Assembly: GCA_947499975.1 (NCBI GenBank)
Contig: CANMQE010000001.1
Location: 1,364,001 to 1,428,000 of the forward strand
Direction of reading: 5' to 3'
Source of the DNA: an uncultured Sphingomonadaceae bacterium
GTDB lineage: Bacteria; Pseudomonadota; Alphaproteobacteria; Sphingomonadales; Sphingomonadaceae
Length of the DNA stretch: 64,000 bases
In this document: positions 1 through 8,627 of the stretch, piece by piece
Numbering within the stretch: position 1 is the stretch's first letter
Layout of the letters: each line of letters starts with the position of its first letter
Program-made: the position numbers and the translations under genes
Notes under the pieces: model-generated
What the model saw: only the letters and a program-made list of their open reading frames with translations
Databases searched by the model: none
Told to the model about the DNA's origin: nothing

Positions 1-2
1 AC

Positions 3-80
3 GGCGTGAATCCGCCCGACGCGCAAAATTTCAAGCTGGTCAGCTGGGCGCAGGTGCTCGCCGCCATGGGTCTGCGGTAA
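3..80 (+). CDS. C-terminal fragment of an unidentified protein (cut by window edge)
   Basis: An open frame enters from the left edge and ends at a TAA at position 80, giving 25 residues that end in AQVLAAMGLR. It runs towards the regulator on the opposite strand, whose stop lies 8 bases away. Codon choice is GC-rich like the neighbours. Too little is present to name a family. Its closeness to the pob genes hints at aromatic metabolism, but that is only a guess. Confidence 0.45.
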   Translation, partial: GVNPPDAQNFKLVSWAQVLAAMGLR

Positions 81-88
81 GCCGATAC

Positions 89-940
89 TCAGGCCGCGCT
101 GCGCACGCTGCTGGGCCTGCGCCCCGTCATGCGGGCGTAGAAGCGCGAGAAATAGGAGGGGTCGGCGAAGCCCAGTTCGTCGGCCACCTCGCAGCATCCT
201 GCATTAGTGAAGCGCAACAATCGCGTGGCCTCCGCCGCCAGCCGCTCGTTGATGAACTGCCGCGGGCTGACATCCAGCGCCAGCCGCACCCGGCGCGAAA
301 GCGTGCGCTCCGTGGTCTGCAATTGCGCCGCGAACTGTCCCACGCTGGCGCTGGCCGTCAGGTTCTCCTGCACCAGCGCACGAAACCTCTCCACGAGATC
401 GTCCTGACGCCTGTAGGCGGTATCGCTATGAAGGCCGGCCACGATCCGCACGAACGCCTCTGCCAGTGCGCGGCGAACCAGATCGGCGCCCGTCCCGCTC
501 TCGTCGGCCAGGATCACCTGCTCGCAAATGGCCTGCAGCCTTTCCGCCGTTGCGGGCTCCAGGTTCATCACCTCCGGCTTGTTCATCAGTTTGCGCAAAT
601 CGTCCTCCGATTGCAGCGGAACCGTGAAGCGATCCGACAGGCTGAGAACGAAGCCCTTGGTGTCATGTTCGAAATGGAAGCCATGCACCGTGCCCGGCGG
701 GGTGAGCAGCAATACCGGCCCGCGCCTGGCGGAGCGGTGGTTTGCCACTGTCAGCTCCACCCCTCCATCCACCACCAGCAGGATCTGGAACAGCGAGGTG
801 TGGCGGTGCGGCGCGATTTCCCATTCGTACCTTTTGCTGCGCACGGCAATCGTTTCGCAATGCACCAGATGTTCCAGCGCGCTGGAGGCATCTTCCCCGT
901 ACAGCGCGAATTTCGGGATGGAGGGGCCTTGATCCGTCAT
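89..940 (-). CDS. AraC/XylS-family regulator, PobR-like
   Basis: A 283-residue transcription regulator with an N-terminal cupin-like effector domain (the HRHTSLFQIL and TPPGTVHGF stretches) and a C-terminal AraC DNA-binding domain. The second helix-turn-helix reads ELGFADPSYFSRFYARMTG followed by a P-x-x-x-R tail, typical of the family. The frame could open further upstream at 1051, but that would overlap the pobA start. The ATG at 940 gives the N-terminus IPKFALYGE typical of PobR/PobC-type regulators, so it is preferred, although no strong Shine-Dalgarno is visible. It is transcribed divergently from pobA and probably activates it in response to p-hydroxybenzoate. The effector is inferred from context. 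Confidence 0.85.
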   Translation of the reverse strand: MTDQGPSIPKFALYGEDASSALEHLVHCETIAVRSKRYEWEIAPHRHTSLFQILLVVDGGVELTVANHRSARRGPVLLLTPPGTVHGFHFEHDTKGFVLSLSDRFTVPLQSEDDLRKLMNKPEVMNLEPATAERLQAICEQVILADESGTGADLVRRALAEAFVRIVAGLHSDTAYRRQDDLVERFRALVQENLTASASVGQFAAQLQTTERTLSRRVRLALDVSPRQFINERLAAEATRLLRFTNAGCCEVADELGFADPSYFSRFYARMTGRRPSSVRSAA

Positions 941-1041
941 GGCCGGAAAGTACCAGATATTTGCAGAACCGTCCCTGTAAATATCACCGCTCTGCCAGCA
1001 TGATGCGCCATCCCGCGAGAACAGCGGTTGGGAGAGAGATA
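941..1041. promoter_or_regulatory. Divergent regulator/pobA control region
   Basis: These 101 bases separate the starts of the AraC-type regulator and pobA and must hold both promoters and probably the regulator's binding site. A Shine-Dalgarno-like GGGAGAGA (from 1030) precedes the TTG start of pobA. No operator was identified with confidence. Confidence 0.5.
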
Positions 1042-2211
1042 TTGAAGACACAGGTTTGCATCATCGGCGCCGGCCCCGCGGGCCTGCTGCTGGGCCATCT
1101 GCTGCGCGCAGAAGGCGTGGATTGCGTGGTGCTGGAACGCAAGGATCCCGACTACATCCTCTCGCGCATCCGCGCCGGCGTGCTGGAAACGATCACCGTC
1201 AAGCTGATGGAGCGGCTGGGCCTCGATGATCGCATGAAGAAAGAGGGCATCTGGCACGATGGCTTCAACCTGGCGGATGGCGAACGGCTGATCCGCGTTG
1301 ACATGGCCGAACTCGTGAACAAGCGCGTGATGGTCTACGGCCAGACGGAGATCACCCGCGACCTGATGGACGCCTGCGATGACCGCGATCTGCAGGTAGA
1401 GTACGAGGCGGACGATGTCGCCCTGCACGATGTCGATAGCGATGCGCCCTGTGTCACCTATTACAAGGATGGTGCCGAGCACCGCGTGGATTGCCGCTTC
1501 ATCGCCGGATGCGATGGCTTTCACGGGCCCAGCCGCAAGGCTGTCCCGGCCAGCGTGGGCAAGGAATACGAGCGGGTGTATCCGTTCGGCTGGCTGGGCA
1601 TTCTGGCCGATGTGCCGCCATGCAACCACGAACTGATCTACGCCAATCACGAACGCGGGTTCGCCCTCGCCAGCATGCGCAGCGAGACGCGCAGCCGCTA
1701 TTACGTGGACGTTCCGCTGACGGAAAAGGTGGAGGGCTGGAGCGACGAGCGGCTGTGGGACGAACTCGCCGTGCGACTTGGCCCGGAAGCGGCGGCCAGC
1801 ATGACGCGCGGGCCGTCGCTGGAAAAGAGCATCGCCCCGCTTCGCAGTTACGTCTTCGCGCCGATGCGCCACGGATCGCTGATGCTCTGCGGCGATTCCG
1901 CGCATATCGTGCCGCCCACCGGCGCCAAGGGCCTGAACCTTGCCGCCAGCGACGTGCATTACGCGGCCAATGCGCTGATCGGCTTTTTCACGGCATCTTC
2001 GAACGAGGGGATCGTGGCCTATTCCGACACTGCCCTCGCCCGTGTCTGGAAAAGCGAACGCTTCAGCTGGTCGCTGACAAGGCTGATGCACCGCTTCCCC
2101 GAGGACGGCGAATTCGAACGCGCCATGCAGGTGGCGGAGCTGGACTACATCGCCAGCAGCCGCGCTGCACAAACGTCCATCGCCGAAAACTACGTGGGCC
2201 TGCCGGTATAA
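1042..2211 (+). CDS. pobA: p-hydroxybenzoate 3-monooxygenase
   Basis: Flavoprotein hydroxylase converting 4-hydroxybenzoate to protocatechuate with NAD(P)H and O2. The 389 residues match the usual length of about 390. The N-terminal FAD dinucleotide fold has GAGPAG at residues 9-14, the DG motif region reads AGCDGFHG, and the C-terminal FAD ribityl motif reads CGDSAHIVPPTGAKGLNLA. The frame stays open to 742, but the protein homologous to the family starts at residue KTQVCIIGAG. The TTG at 1042, directly after GGGAGAGA, fits best and there is no in-frame ATG nearby. It is divergent from an AraC-type regulator. The product protocatechuate could feed the fused LigAB-type dioxygenase at 33923-35185, although the two genes are 32 kb apart. 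Confidence 0.95.
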   Translation: MKTQVCIIGAGPAGLLLGHLLRAEGVDCVVLERKDPDYILSRIRAGVLETITVKLMERLGLDDRMKKEGIWHDGFNLADGERLIRVDMAELVNKRVMVYGQTEITRDLMDACDDRDLQVEYEADDVALHDVDSDAPCVTYYKDGAEHRVDCRFIAGCDGFHGPSRKAVPASVGKEYERVYPFGWLGILADVPPCNHELIYANHERGFALASMRSETRSRYYVDVPLTEKVEGWSDERLWDELAVRLGPEAAASMTRGPSLEKSIAPLRSYVFAPMRHGSLMLCGDSAHIVPPTGAKGLNLAASDVHYAANALIGFFTASSNEGIVAYSDTALARVWKSERFSWSLTRLMHRFPEDGEFERAMQVAELDYIASSRAAQTSIAENYVGLPV

Positions 2212-2227
2212 ACGCCGGCGGCCCGCG

Positions 2228-4147
2228 TCAGCCTTCCCACCCCACGATCGGGTCGACCTGGTTGCGGGTGTAGCTGTGATAGCCCCCGCGCGTCTCGTCA
2301 TAGATGCGCGTGGCGATCGGCTGGCCCCAACTGCCCGTGTCCCAAAGCGCCTTGAACAGCGGCTCCACGAACTTATTGCGCCCCACTTCGCCAAGGAACG
2401 TCTCGGCCTGGGCAACGGCGGGCTGGTATTCGTTGCGCAGCGCCGCCTCCAGCCACAGGAACAGCACCTCGTTATTGCCGGTGTCTGCAAGGGCAAGTCG
2501 CTGGTTCAGCGCGGAAAGCTGCGTGGCGGACATTTCTTCCGGCAGTTCCTGCAGGAAGCGCTGCTGTTCGGCACCGGTCCAGCCGGTCCACTTCTGCTTT
2601 GCAGGCAGCGTGCCGTTGTCGGCGTAGGCCTGCGCGGCTTCGTCCACCTCGGCAAAGGCGGCGGGATCGGGCGCGATGGCGTTTTCCGGCAGGCCGGTGC
2701 CATACACCCATTCGTCCAGCATCAGTTGCTGCTCCAGTTCCTCGTCATCCTGCACCACGTATTCGCGCAGTTCGGAAAGGAACATCTCGCTGGTCGCGGG
2801 CTGGAAGGCGTGGCGATCGAACCAGCCACGCATGAACTCGTCGAACCGTTCACGCCCGATGATGTTCTCCATCGTGCGCAAAAACACCGTGCCCTTGTCA
2901 TAGATGGCAGGGCCGACCGTATCGAACGGGCTGATGCCTTCGGGGGTGCGCATAGCGGTGTTGGGGTTGTCGGCGCCGTTCTCGTCAATCGCTTCGACGA
3001 GGCTTGCATAGCTCAGCGCATACTCCTGGTTGGCGCGCTTCTCGCCAAAGACGGCTTCCGAAATGCGGCTTTCGAAATAGGAGGTGACACCTTCGTTCAG
3101 CCAGCCATCGCGCCAGCTGGAATAGGTGACGAGATTGCCCGACCAGCTATGCGCCAGTTCATGCGCAATCAGCCCGGTATTGGACCGGTCGCCCGCGATG
3201 AAGGTGGGGGTGAGGAAGGTCATCACCGGATTTTCCATGCCGCCATAAGGGAATGCCGGCGGCAGCACGATCATGTCGTAACGCCCCCAGCGATAGGGGC
3301 CGTAGATTTCCTCGGCGGCGTCGATCATCGCCTCGGTATCGGTCAGCTCGGCGGCGGCTTCCTCCAGCATCTCCGGCTCTGCCCAGACGCCCGACCGCGG
3401 GCCGAGTTCTGCAAATTCGATATTTCCGGCAGCAATCGCGATAAGATATGGCGGGATGGAGTTTTCCATCACGAATTCAAACGCGCGGCGGCTTTCGCCG
3501 ACATCCTCGGGATCGCCGCGACTGATGCCGCTCATCACCACGTTCAAGGGCTTCGGCGCGGTAATGCGCGCTTCCCAGGTCTGGCGGATGCCGGGGCTGT
3601 CCTGCGTGGGGATCCACGTGCGGTTCAGGATCGCCTGGCCCTGGCTGAACACGTAGGGATATTCGCCGCCCGCCGTCTGCTCGGGCGCCAGCCATTGCAG
3701 CGCCTCCGCTTCGGAGCCGCTGGCGTAATTGATGACGATTTGCTGCAGGCCCGGACCGGTCAGCTCGCCCAGTTGCACGGTAATCGGCTCTCCCTTGTCG
3801 GGATCGCTCTCGCCGATGGTGTAATCCAGCGCATTGCCGTTGCCATCGGAAATCCCGCCGATCACCAAGCCATCTGAATCAAGCACGATCTCGGTGGCGT
3901 CCTCGGCCGCATCCACGTCCAGCGTGGCCACGCCTTCCACGCGCCTGCCTTCGAAATCCAGGTCCAGATCCAGCGCCACGTGCGTCACCCGCGCTTCCAG
4001 CGGGCGGGCGTAGGTAAACTCGTCGCGCGCTTCGTCTGTCGTCAGGATCGGGGCCACGGCGCGCTCCTGGGTTGGCAGGTCGTCAGCCGTGCAGGCGGAC
4101 ATCAGGAAAGGGATGGCCAAAGTGGCGGCAAAAGCGAGAGTGCGCAT
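2228..4147 (-). CDS. M1-family zinc aminopeptidase, lipoprotein
   Basis: A 639-residue secreted metallopeptidase. The start at 4147 (ATG after GGAGAA) gives a signal peptide ending LMSAC, a likely lipobox with Cys19, so it is probably anchored in an envelope membrane. The exopeptidase motif GGMENP is at about residues 302-307. The zinc site HELAH is at 329-333, with the third ligand Glu at about 352 in the NEG sequence. This layout and the C-terminal helical part resemble the leukotriene A4 hydrolase/aminopeptidase B branch of M1. It removes N-terminal residues from peptides, here presumably outside the cytoplasm. It converges on pobA with a 16-base gap. Its substrate is unknown. Confidence 0.92.
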   Translation of the reverse strand: MRTLAFAATLAIPFLMSACTADDLPTQERAVAPILTTDEARDEFTYARPLEARVTHVALDLDLDFEGRRVEGVATLDVDAAEDATEIVLDSDGLVIGGISDGNGNALDYTIGESDPDKGEPITVQLGELTGPGLQQIVINYASGSEAEALQWLAPEQTAGGEYPYVFSQGQAILNRTWIPTQDSPGIRQTWEARITAPKPLNVVMSGISRGDPEDVGESRRAFEFVMENSIPPYLIAIAAGNIEFAELGPRSGVWAEPEMLEEAAAELTDTEAMIDAAEEIYGPYRWGRYDMIVLPPAFPYGGMENPVMTFLTPTFIAGDRSNTGLIAHELAHSWSGNLVTYSSWRDGWLNEGVTSYFESRISEAVFGEKRANQEYALSYASLVEAIDENGADNPNTAMRTPEGISPFDTVGPAIYDKGTVFLRTMENIIGRERFDEFMRGWFDRHAFQPATSEMFLSELREYVVQDDEELEQQLMLDEWVYGTGLPENAIAPDPAAFAEVDEAAQAYADNGTLPAKQKWTGWTGAEQQRFLQELPEEMSATQLSALNQRLALADTGNNEVLFLWLEAALRNEYQPAVAQAETFLGEVGRNKFVEPLFKALWDTGSWGQPIATRIYDETRGGYHSYTRNQVDPIVGWEG

Positions 4148-4334
4148 GAATTCTCCGGAATGGTTGCGACCGTTCTTCCCGCTCATGTAGCAAATTATCG
4201 ACTGAAGTCAGCATTTCGTCGGTAAACGGGTGAAAAATATGGTATCTAATTGAATGATCATGAATGGCTCATGCATTCCCGCCCTTCCCCGGCGATGCGA
4301 GAGCGCACGACGCACACGTTACAGGTGAACCGAG

Positions 4335-5261
4335 ATGACAATTCGCAAGACCGCTACCCTCACCGCAACGCTGCTTGCATCCGTCTTCACCCTGTCGCAG
4401 CCCGCGCTGGCGCAGGATGGCAACGCCGACGAGCCGCGCAGCGATAACGAGATCGTGGTGCAAGGAGAAATACAGGTCGATCGCGCCGATGCGCGCGATC
4501 AGGCACGCGACATCACGCCGAACGCCCGCACGTCGATGGACCCGCTGGCCCGCTTCCAGAAGCCCATCTGTCCCGGCGTGTGGGGCCTTTCTCCCGAAAA
4601 CGCGCAGGCGCTGATCGATCGCATGTATTACAACGCCGAGCAGGCTGGCGTTCCCGTGAATGTGGAGGAGAACTGCCCGGCCAATATCTGGGTGATCTTC
4701 GTCGATGATCCGGCGGAAACCTTCGCGGAAATGCGTGACGAACAGGCCTTCCTCGTGCGTGATCTGGGCTATTGGGAAAGGGAGCGCGTCGAGGAGCAGG
4801 ACGGCGCCGCGATGAGCTGGAACATCACCACCATCCGCAACCGCGGCGGTACCGAGATGCAGATGAATTCCACCGCGGCCGATCTGCCCGGCCCGGTTGC
4901 CGAAAACACCATCATGTCGCGCACCAATGCCGGCATTCGCGAAGATATCGAGATGTCGGTCGTGCTGTTTCGCCGGTCCAGGCTGGCCGAAGCCGATGTC
5001 CTGACCGTGGCCGATTACGCCACCATGCGGGCGCTGGCCAAGACAGAGGAACCGAACGAGGATCTGTCCTTCGATTCCGTGTTCGGTGCCTTTGGCTCGG
5101 CTGCCGACGTCAAACGCATCAGCGTGTTCGATCGTGCCTATCTGCGCGCCCTCTATCGCAGTTCGCCCACCCGCCTCTCCCGCCTTGCGCTCAGTGAGAT
5201 CGATGCGCTGATGGAAGAAGAATATGCGCGGATGGAGTCCGAAGGCGAGATCAATCGGTGA
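4335..5261 (+). CDS. Exported protein of unknown function
   Basis: A 308-residue protein with a clear Sec signal peptide (cleavage probably after ALA at about residue 26). The mature part begins with a charged low-complexity stretch, followed by a conserved-looking domain with two cysteines (KPICPGVWGL and EENCPANIW) that could form a disulfide. It contains no enzymatic motif I recognise. It is followed after 51 bases by the GH16 glucanase on the same strand, so the two may be cotranscribed. It is probably periplasmic or surface-exposed. Proteins with this architecture are frequent as hypotheticals in sphingomonads (recollection, not searched). Confidence 0.8.
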   Translation: MTIRKTATLTATLLASVFTLSQPALAQDGNADEPRSDNEIVVQGEIQVDRADARDQARDITPNARTSMDPLARFQKPICPGVWGLSPENAQALIDRMYYNAEQAGVPVNVEENCPANIWVIFVDDPAETFAEMRDEQAFLVRDLGYWERERVEEQDGAAMSWNITTIRNRGGTEMQMNSTAADLPGPVAENTIMSRTNAGIREDIEMSVVLFRRSRLAEADVLTVADYATMRALAKTEEPNEDLSFDSVFGAFGSAADVKRISVFDRAYLRALYRSSPTRLSRLALSEIDALMEEEYARMESEGEINR

Positions 5262-5312
5262 TGTGAGCGTTCACAGGTGACAGGCCGCCGGCAAGGCGAT
5301 AGGTCTTGCAGC

Positions 5313-6239
5313 ATGATGATTACTCGTACAGCCCTGTTCGCCGCGCTTTCGCTTTCTCTCGCCGCTTGCGACCAAACCTCCGATACGGCTCCGCAGACGG
5401 AGGCCGAGGTCGACGCCGCGCAGGCCCAGGCGGCTGGCGGATCGGATACCAATGGTGCGCGGCAACTGATCTTCTCGGACGAGTTTTCCGGCGACCGCCT
5501 CGATCCCACCCGCTGGAACACGGTGGGCATGGATTTCTGGGTGAACGAGGAGGAACAGGCCTACACCAACTCGCCCGACACCATCCAGTTCGTGCAAGGT
5601 CTGGAAGGTGCGGATGGCGGCGCCCTGGTGCTGCGCCCGGTGTATCGTCCCGGCGAAGATACGAATGAAGAACGCAATGCGGACTTCATTTCCGGCAGGG
5701 TCAACACCCGTGGCAATTTCGAGTTTACGTACGGCCGCGCAGAAGCGCGCATCCGCATGCCCGATGCCGTGGGCGTCTGGCCCGCATTCTGGCTGCTGGC
5801 CGATGCCGAATGGCCCAGCGAGGGCGAGATCGACATCATGGAATATGTCGGCCAGGCCGACTGGACCGGTGTTGCCGTGCATGGCCCCGGCTATTCCGGC
5901 GACGCAGGCATTGCCGATCGCCAGTATTTCCCCGAAGGCACGGACGTTACCGACTGGCATGTCTATGCCACTGAATGGAAGCCCGATGGCATCGAGTTCT
6001 ACGTGGATGATCGCCTGACTTTCCGCGTGCCGAAAACCAATGTGGAATTCTTCGGCGACTGGGTGTTCGACAACCCGCAATACGTGGTGCTGAACTTCGC
6101 CGTGGGCGGAATCTACCCCTACAAGATCAACGGCATTGAAGAGCCATACAAGGGCATGCCGCAGGAAACGGCAGACCGCATCAGGAACGGCGAACTGGCG
6201 ATGGAAGTGGACTGGGTGCGGGTTTACGGGGCGGAATGA
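5313..6239 (+). CDS. GH16 family beta-glucanase (laminarinase-like) lipoprotein
   Basis: A 308-residue glycoside hydrolase of family 16. The catalytic motif GEIDIMEYVG places the nucleophile at Glu172 and the acid/base at Glu177. The aromatic WPAFWLL stretch just before it is typical of laminarinases. The start at 5313 gives a lipoprotein signal ending SLAAC (Cys19), so the enzyme is probably tethered to a membrane and acts on extracellular beta-1,3- or mixed-linked glucans. A low-complexity Ala/Gln linker (about residues 25-48) joins anchor and domain. An adjacent ATG at 5316 is equally possible. The substrate is inferred from the family only. Confidence 0.92.
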   Translation: MMITRTALFAALSLSLAACDQTSDTAPQTEAEVDAAQAQAAGGSDTNGARQLIFSDEFSGDRLDPTRWNTVGMDFWVNEEEQAYTNSPDTIQFVQGLEGADGGALVLRPVYRPGEDTNEERNADFISGRVNTRGNFEFTYGRAEARIRMPDAVGVWPAFWLLADAEWPSEGEIDIMEYVGQADWTGVAVHGPGYSGDAGIADRQYFPEGTDVTDWHVYATEWKPDGIEFYVDDRLTFRVPKTNVEFFGDWVFDNPQYVVLNFAVGGIYPYKINGIEEPYKGMPQETADRIRNGELAMEVDWVRVYGAE

Positions 6240-6272
6240 GGTTTCAGCCTCCCGGTTGTTGGCTCCCGGTGG

Positions 6273-7127
6273 TTAGCTCCAGGTAACCTCCGGCGGCAGG
6301 CTCATCAGGATGGCGTCGATATTGCCCCCGGTTTTCAAGCCGAACAGTGTTCCACGGTCATAGACCAGGTTGAACTCCACATAGCGCCCGCGCCATTCAA
6401 GCTGGCGGGCCTTGTCCTCCGGTGTCCACGCATGGTCCATCCGCTTCCTCACGATAGCGGGGAAGGCATCCAGAAAGGCCTCTCCCACGTCCTTCGTGAA
6501 GGCGAAATTGCGTTCGAAAGCGGGCAGGTCTTCGCACTCCAGATGATCGTAGAAGATGCCGCCCACCCCGCGATGCACATTGCGGTGGGGGATGAAGAAA
6601 TAGTCGTCCGCCCACTTCTTGAACCGGTCGTAATAGGTGGGATTGTGCGCCGCGCAGGCTGCGCGCAGGCGGGCGTGGAAGGCTTGCGTATCCTCGTCAT
6701 ATTCGATGGGCGGGTTCAGATCTGCCCCGCCGCCGAACCATGCCGCCTGCGTGTGCAGGAAGCGGGTGTTCATGTGTACGGCGGGCACGTGCGGATTGGC
6801 CATGTGCGCCACCAGGCTGATACCGGTGGCGGTGAAACCCGGATGTTCCTCGCTCGCGCCGTTGATGGTGGCGGCGAACTGCGGCGCAAATTCGCCGGTG
6901 ACGGTGGAGACGTTGACTCCCACCTTCTCGAAAACCTTGCCCTTCATCACGCCGCGCACGCCGCCGCCACCGTCTGAACCGTCATCGGTCTCTCGGTCCC
7001 AGGGGGTGTATTCAAAGGACGCATCCGATCCCGCTTCCCGCTCGATCGCCTCGAACTCGGCGCAGATACGGTCGCGCAGGGATTCGAACCATGTGCGCGC
7101 GGCTTGGGTTTGATCGTTCCAGTTCAT
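6273..7127 (-). CDS. hemF: Oxygen-dependent coproporphyrinogen III oxidase
   Basis: Heme-biosynthesis enzyme that oxidatively decarboxylates coproporphyrinogen III to protoporphyrinogen IX using O2, in the cytosol. The 284 residues fit the family (about 300). Signature stretches include NPHVPAVHMNTRF, FGGGADLNP, HRNVHRGVGGIFYDHL and the C-terminal YVEFNLVYDRGTLFGL. The frame extends to 7421, but the ATG at 7127 begins the family-like N-terminus MNWNDQTQAARTWFESLRD. The divergent pdeM gene starts 45 bases away, so their promoters overlap. Confidence 0.96.
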   Translation of the reverse strand: MNWNDQTQAARTWFESLRDRICAEFEAIEREAGSDASFEYTPWDRETDDGSDGGGGVRGVMKGKVFEKVGVNVSTVTGEFAPQFAATINGASEEHPGFTATGISLVAHMANPHVPAVHMNTRFLHTQAAWFGGGADLNPPIEYDEDTQAFHARLRAACAAHNPTYYDRFKKWADDYFFIPHRNVHRGVGGIFYDHLECEDLPAFERNFAFTKDVGEAFLDAFPAIVRKRMDHAWTPEDKARQLEWRGRYVEFNLVYDRGTLFGLKTGGNIDAILMSLPPEVTWS

Positions 7128-7172
7128 GCAAAGGCTCTTGCCAAAGCGCGTCGCGGGCGGCAAGTGGAACCC

Positions 7173-7880
7173 ATGGTTCCCGTTTCGTTCGCTTTCCCCT
7201 TTTGCGGAGACGAGTTCGTGCTGACGAAGTCGCGCGCGCTCTTCTGGCCGCGTGAAAACGCGCTGCTGGTGGCGGATCTGCATCTGGAGAAAGCCAGCTT
7301 CTTCGCCCGTCACGGCCAGCTGCTGCCGCCTTACGACAGTCGCGAGACGCTGGAGCGGTTGGCGGAAACCTTGCGCGAAACCGGCGCGCGCCGTGTCTAC
7401 ACGCTGGGCGACAATTTTCACGATTCGGATGGATCGCAGACGCTGGGCGATTACGAGTGTGGCATGCTGTCAGCTCTTACCCGTGCCACTGAGTGGGTGT
7501 GGATTACCGGCAATCACGATCCCGCGATGGAAGCGAAATCCGGCGGCATTATTGCAGAGGAACTGGAAGTTGCCGGCGTGGTGCTGCGGCACATTGCCAA
7601 AAAGGGCGAAACCCGTCCTGAACTTTCCGGCCATTTCCACCCGCGCGTGCAGATAAAGATCCACCACCGCCACATTCGCCGACCCTGCGCCGTGGTGAGT
7701 CACAACGATGATGCCACTTGCGGGCGGATGATCCTGCCGGCATTCGGCGCGCTGACCGGCGGCATGGATGCAGGCGATCCCGCTATTCTCAAGGCTTTAC
7801 AGCCCGCCAGCTCCATCGATGCATTCGTTCCTGCGGGCAGTCGGCTCGCGCGCTTTCCGCTTTGGCGCGGGGCGGCGTGA
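7173..7880 (+). CDS. pdeM: PdeM-type metallophosphoesterase (ligase-associated DNA damage response family)
   Basis: A 235-residue calcineurin-like phosphoesterase with all metal motifs visible: ADLHLEK, GDNFHD, GNHD and GHFHPR. This order and the overall length match PdeM, named for its usual linkage to an ATP-dependent ligase, a DEXH helicase and an exonuclease. None of those partners is in this window, but an NHEJ ligase operon (ku-ligD) lies just beyond infC. The start at 7173 is chosen because the upstream 23 codons overlap hemF. The nucleic-acid substrate is inferred from the family name. Confidence 0.82.
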   Translation: MVPVSFAFPFCGDEFVLTKSRALFWPRENALLVADLHLEKASFFARHGQLLPPYDSRETLERLAETLRETGARRVYTLGDNFHDSDGSQTLGDYECGMLSALTRATEWVWITGNHDPAMEAKSGGIIAEELEVAGVVLRHIAKKGETRPELSGHFHPRVQIKIHHRHIRRPCAVVSHNDDATCGRMILPAFGALTGGMDAGDPAILKALQPASSIDAFVPAGSRLARFPLWRGAA

Positions 7881-7937
7881 ACCTCTGGCGTTCGGGCGCG
7901 TTACGCACTACATAGAGCCCGATACGAAAACCATTAC

Positions 7938-7952
7938 AGGAGCGATTCCATA
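7938..7952 (+). promoter_or_regulatory. Shine-Dalgarno and ATA initiation site of infC
   Basis: AGGAG at 7938-7942, a seven-base spacer and ATA at 7950-7952, in frame with infC. The first in-frame ATG is 24 bases further on and has no ribosome-binding site at normal distance. Rare start codons on infC are a known device: IF-3 discriminates against them and so represses its own synthesis. Confidence 0.7.
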
Positions 7953-8492
7953 GCCCGTCCACCCCGCCGCAGTATGGCACCGCCGGTAAAGTCCGGCCCG
8001 AAATACGATCAGTTTATTCAATCCGACAAGGTTCGCGTGATCGACGATCAGGGCGAAAACCTTGGCGTGATGTACACCCGCGAAGCGATAGAGCAGGCCC
8101 AGGAATCCGGGCTTAACCTCGTGGAGGTTTCGCCTAACGCCAATCCCCCGGTGTGCAAGTTCCTCGATGTCGGCAAGCACCGCTACGAAGCCCAGAAAAA
8201 GGCGAACGCGGCGCGCAAGACGCAGAAGACGCAGGACATCAAGGAAGTAAAGATGCGTCCGAACATCGACACGCACGATTACGACGTGAAGATGCGGAAC
8301 GTGAACAAGTTCATCGACAATGGCGACAAGGTGAAAGTCACCCTGCGTTTCCGTGGTCGTGAAATGGCGCACCAGCACCTGGGCATGGACCTGCTCAAAC
8401 GCGTGCAGGACGATGTGGCCGAAACCGCCAAGGTCGAGGCGTTTCCCCGTCTCGAAGGGCGCCAGATGCTGATGGTGCTGGCTCCCAAGTAA
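7950..8492 (+). CDS. infC: Translation initiation factor IF-3
   Basis: IF-3 binds the 30S subunit, keeps it apart from 50S and checks the start codon-initiator tRNA pairing. The 180 residues show both domains: the N-terminal part with VRVIDDQGENLGV and LNLVEVSPNANPPVCKFLD, a Lys-rich linker (QKKANAARKTQ), and the C-terminal domain with KEVKMRPNIDTHDYDVKMRN and VTLRFRGREMAHQHLG. I place the start at the ATA at 7950 because it sits seven bases after AGGAG. An ATG start at 7974 would shorten the protein by eight residues (ARPPRRS preceding MAPPVKSG). The usual downstream partners rpmI and rplT are absent here. A hairpin follows the stop. Confidence 0.95.
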   Translation: MARPPRRSMAPPVKSGPKYDQFIQSDKVRVIDDQGENLGVMYTREAIEQAQESGLNLVEVSPNANPPVCKFLDVGKHRYEAQKKANAARKTQKTQDIKEVKMRPNIDTHDYDVKMRNVNKFIDNGDKVKVTLRFRGREMAHQHLGMDLLKRVQDDVAETAKVEAFPRLEGRQMLMVLAPK

Positions 8493-8504
8493 GCTGGATC
8501 TGCT

Positions 8505-8539
8505 GCGGATCATCTGGCGCTCTTGCCAGCATGATCCGC
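8505..8539 (+). terminator. Probable terminator hairpin downstream of infC
   Basis: GCGGATCAT (8505-8513) and CTGGC (8514-8518) pair with GCCAG (8525-8529) and ATGATCCGC (8531-8539), a 14-pair stem with one bulged base and a six-base loop. It is followed by a pyrimidine-rich CTATCCTCTTTCCTC stretch rather than a clean T run, so efficiency is uncertain. Confidence 0.55.
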
Positions 8540-8627
8540 GCTATCCTCTTTCCTCTTGCTATTCGCCACGCCGCAGCAGCTCCACTGGCGTGCCTTCGAG
8601 TAGGATATCGACTGGGCGCATCGGGGT

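Noticed and set aside
742..1041. Upstream 100-codon extension of the pobA frame
   Set aside because: It overlaps the AraC-type regulator on the other strand, and the extension is antisense to it. Homology-like sequence starts at KTQVCIIGAG and the TTG at 1042 has a good ribosome-binding site.
937..2496. A 519-codon minus-strand frame opposite pobA
   Set aside because: A His/Arg/Ala-rich shadow created by GC-rich codons of pobA; no family motif and no start context.
7078..7092. tRNA T-arm-like GGTTCGAATCC on the minus strand
   Set aside because: It lies inside hemF, where it encodes Trp-Phe-Glu-Ser-Leu of the N-terminus; no acceptor, D or anticodon stems fit around it.
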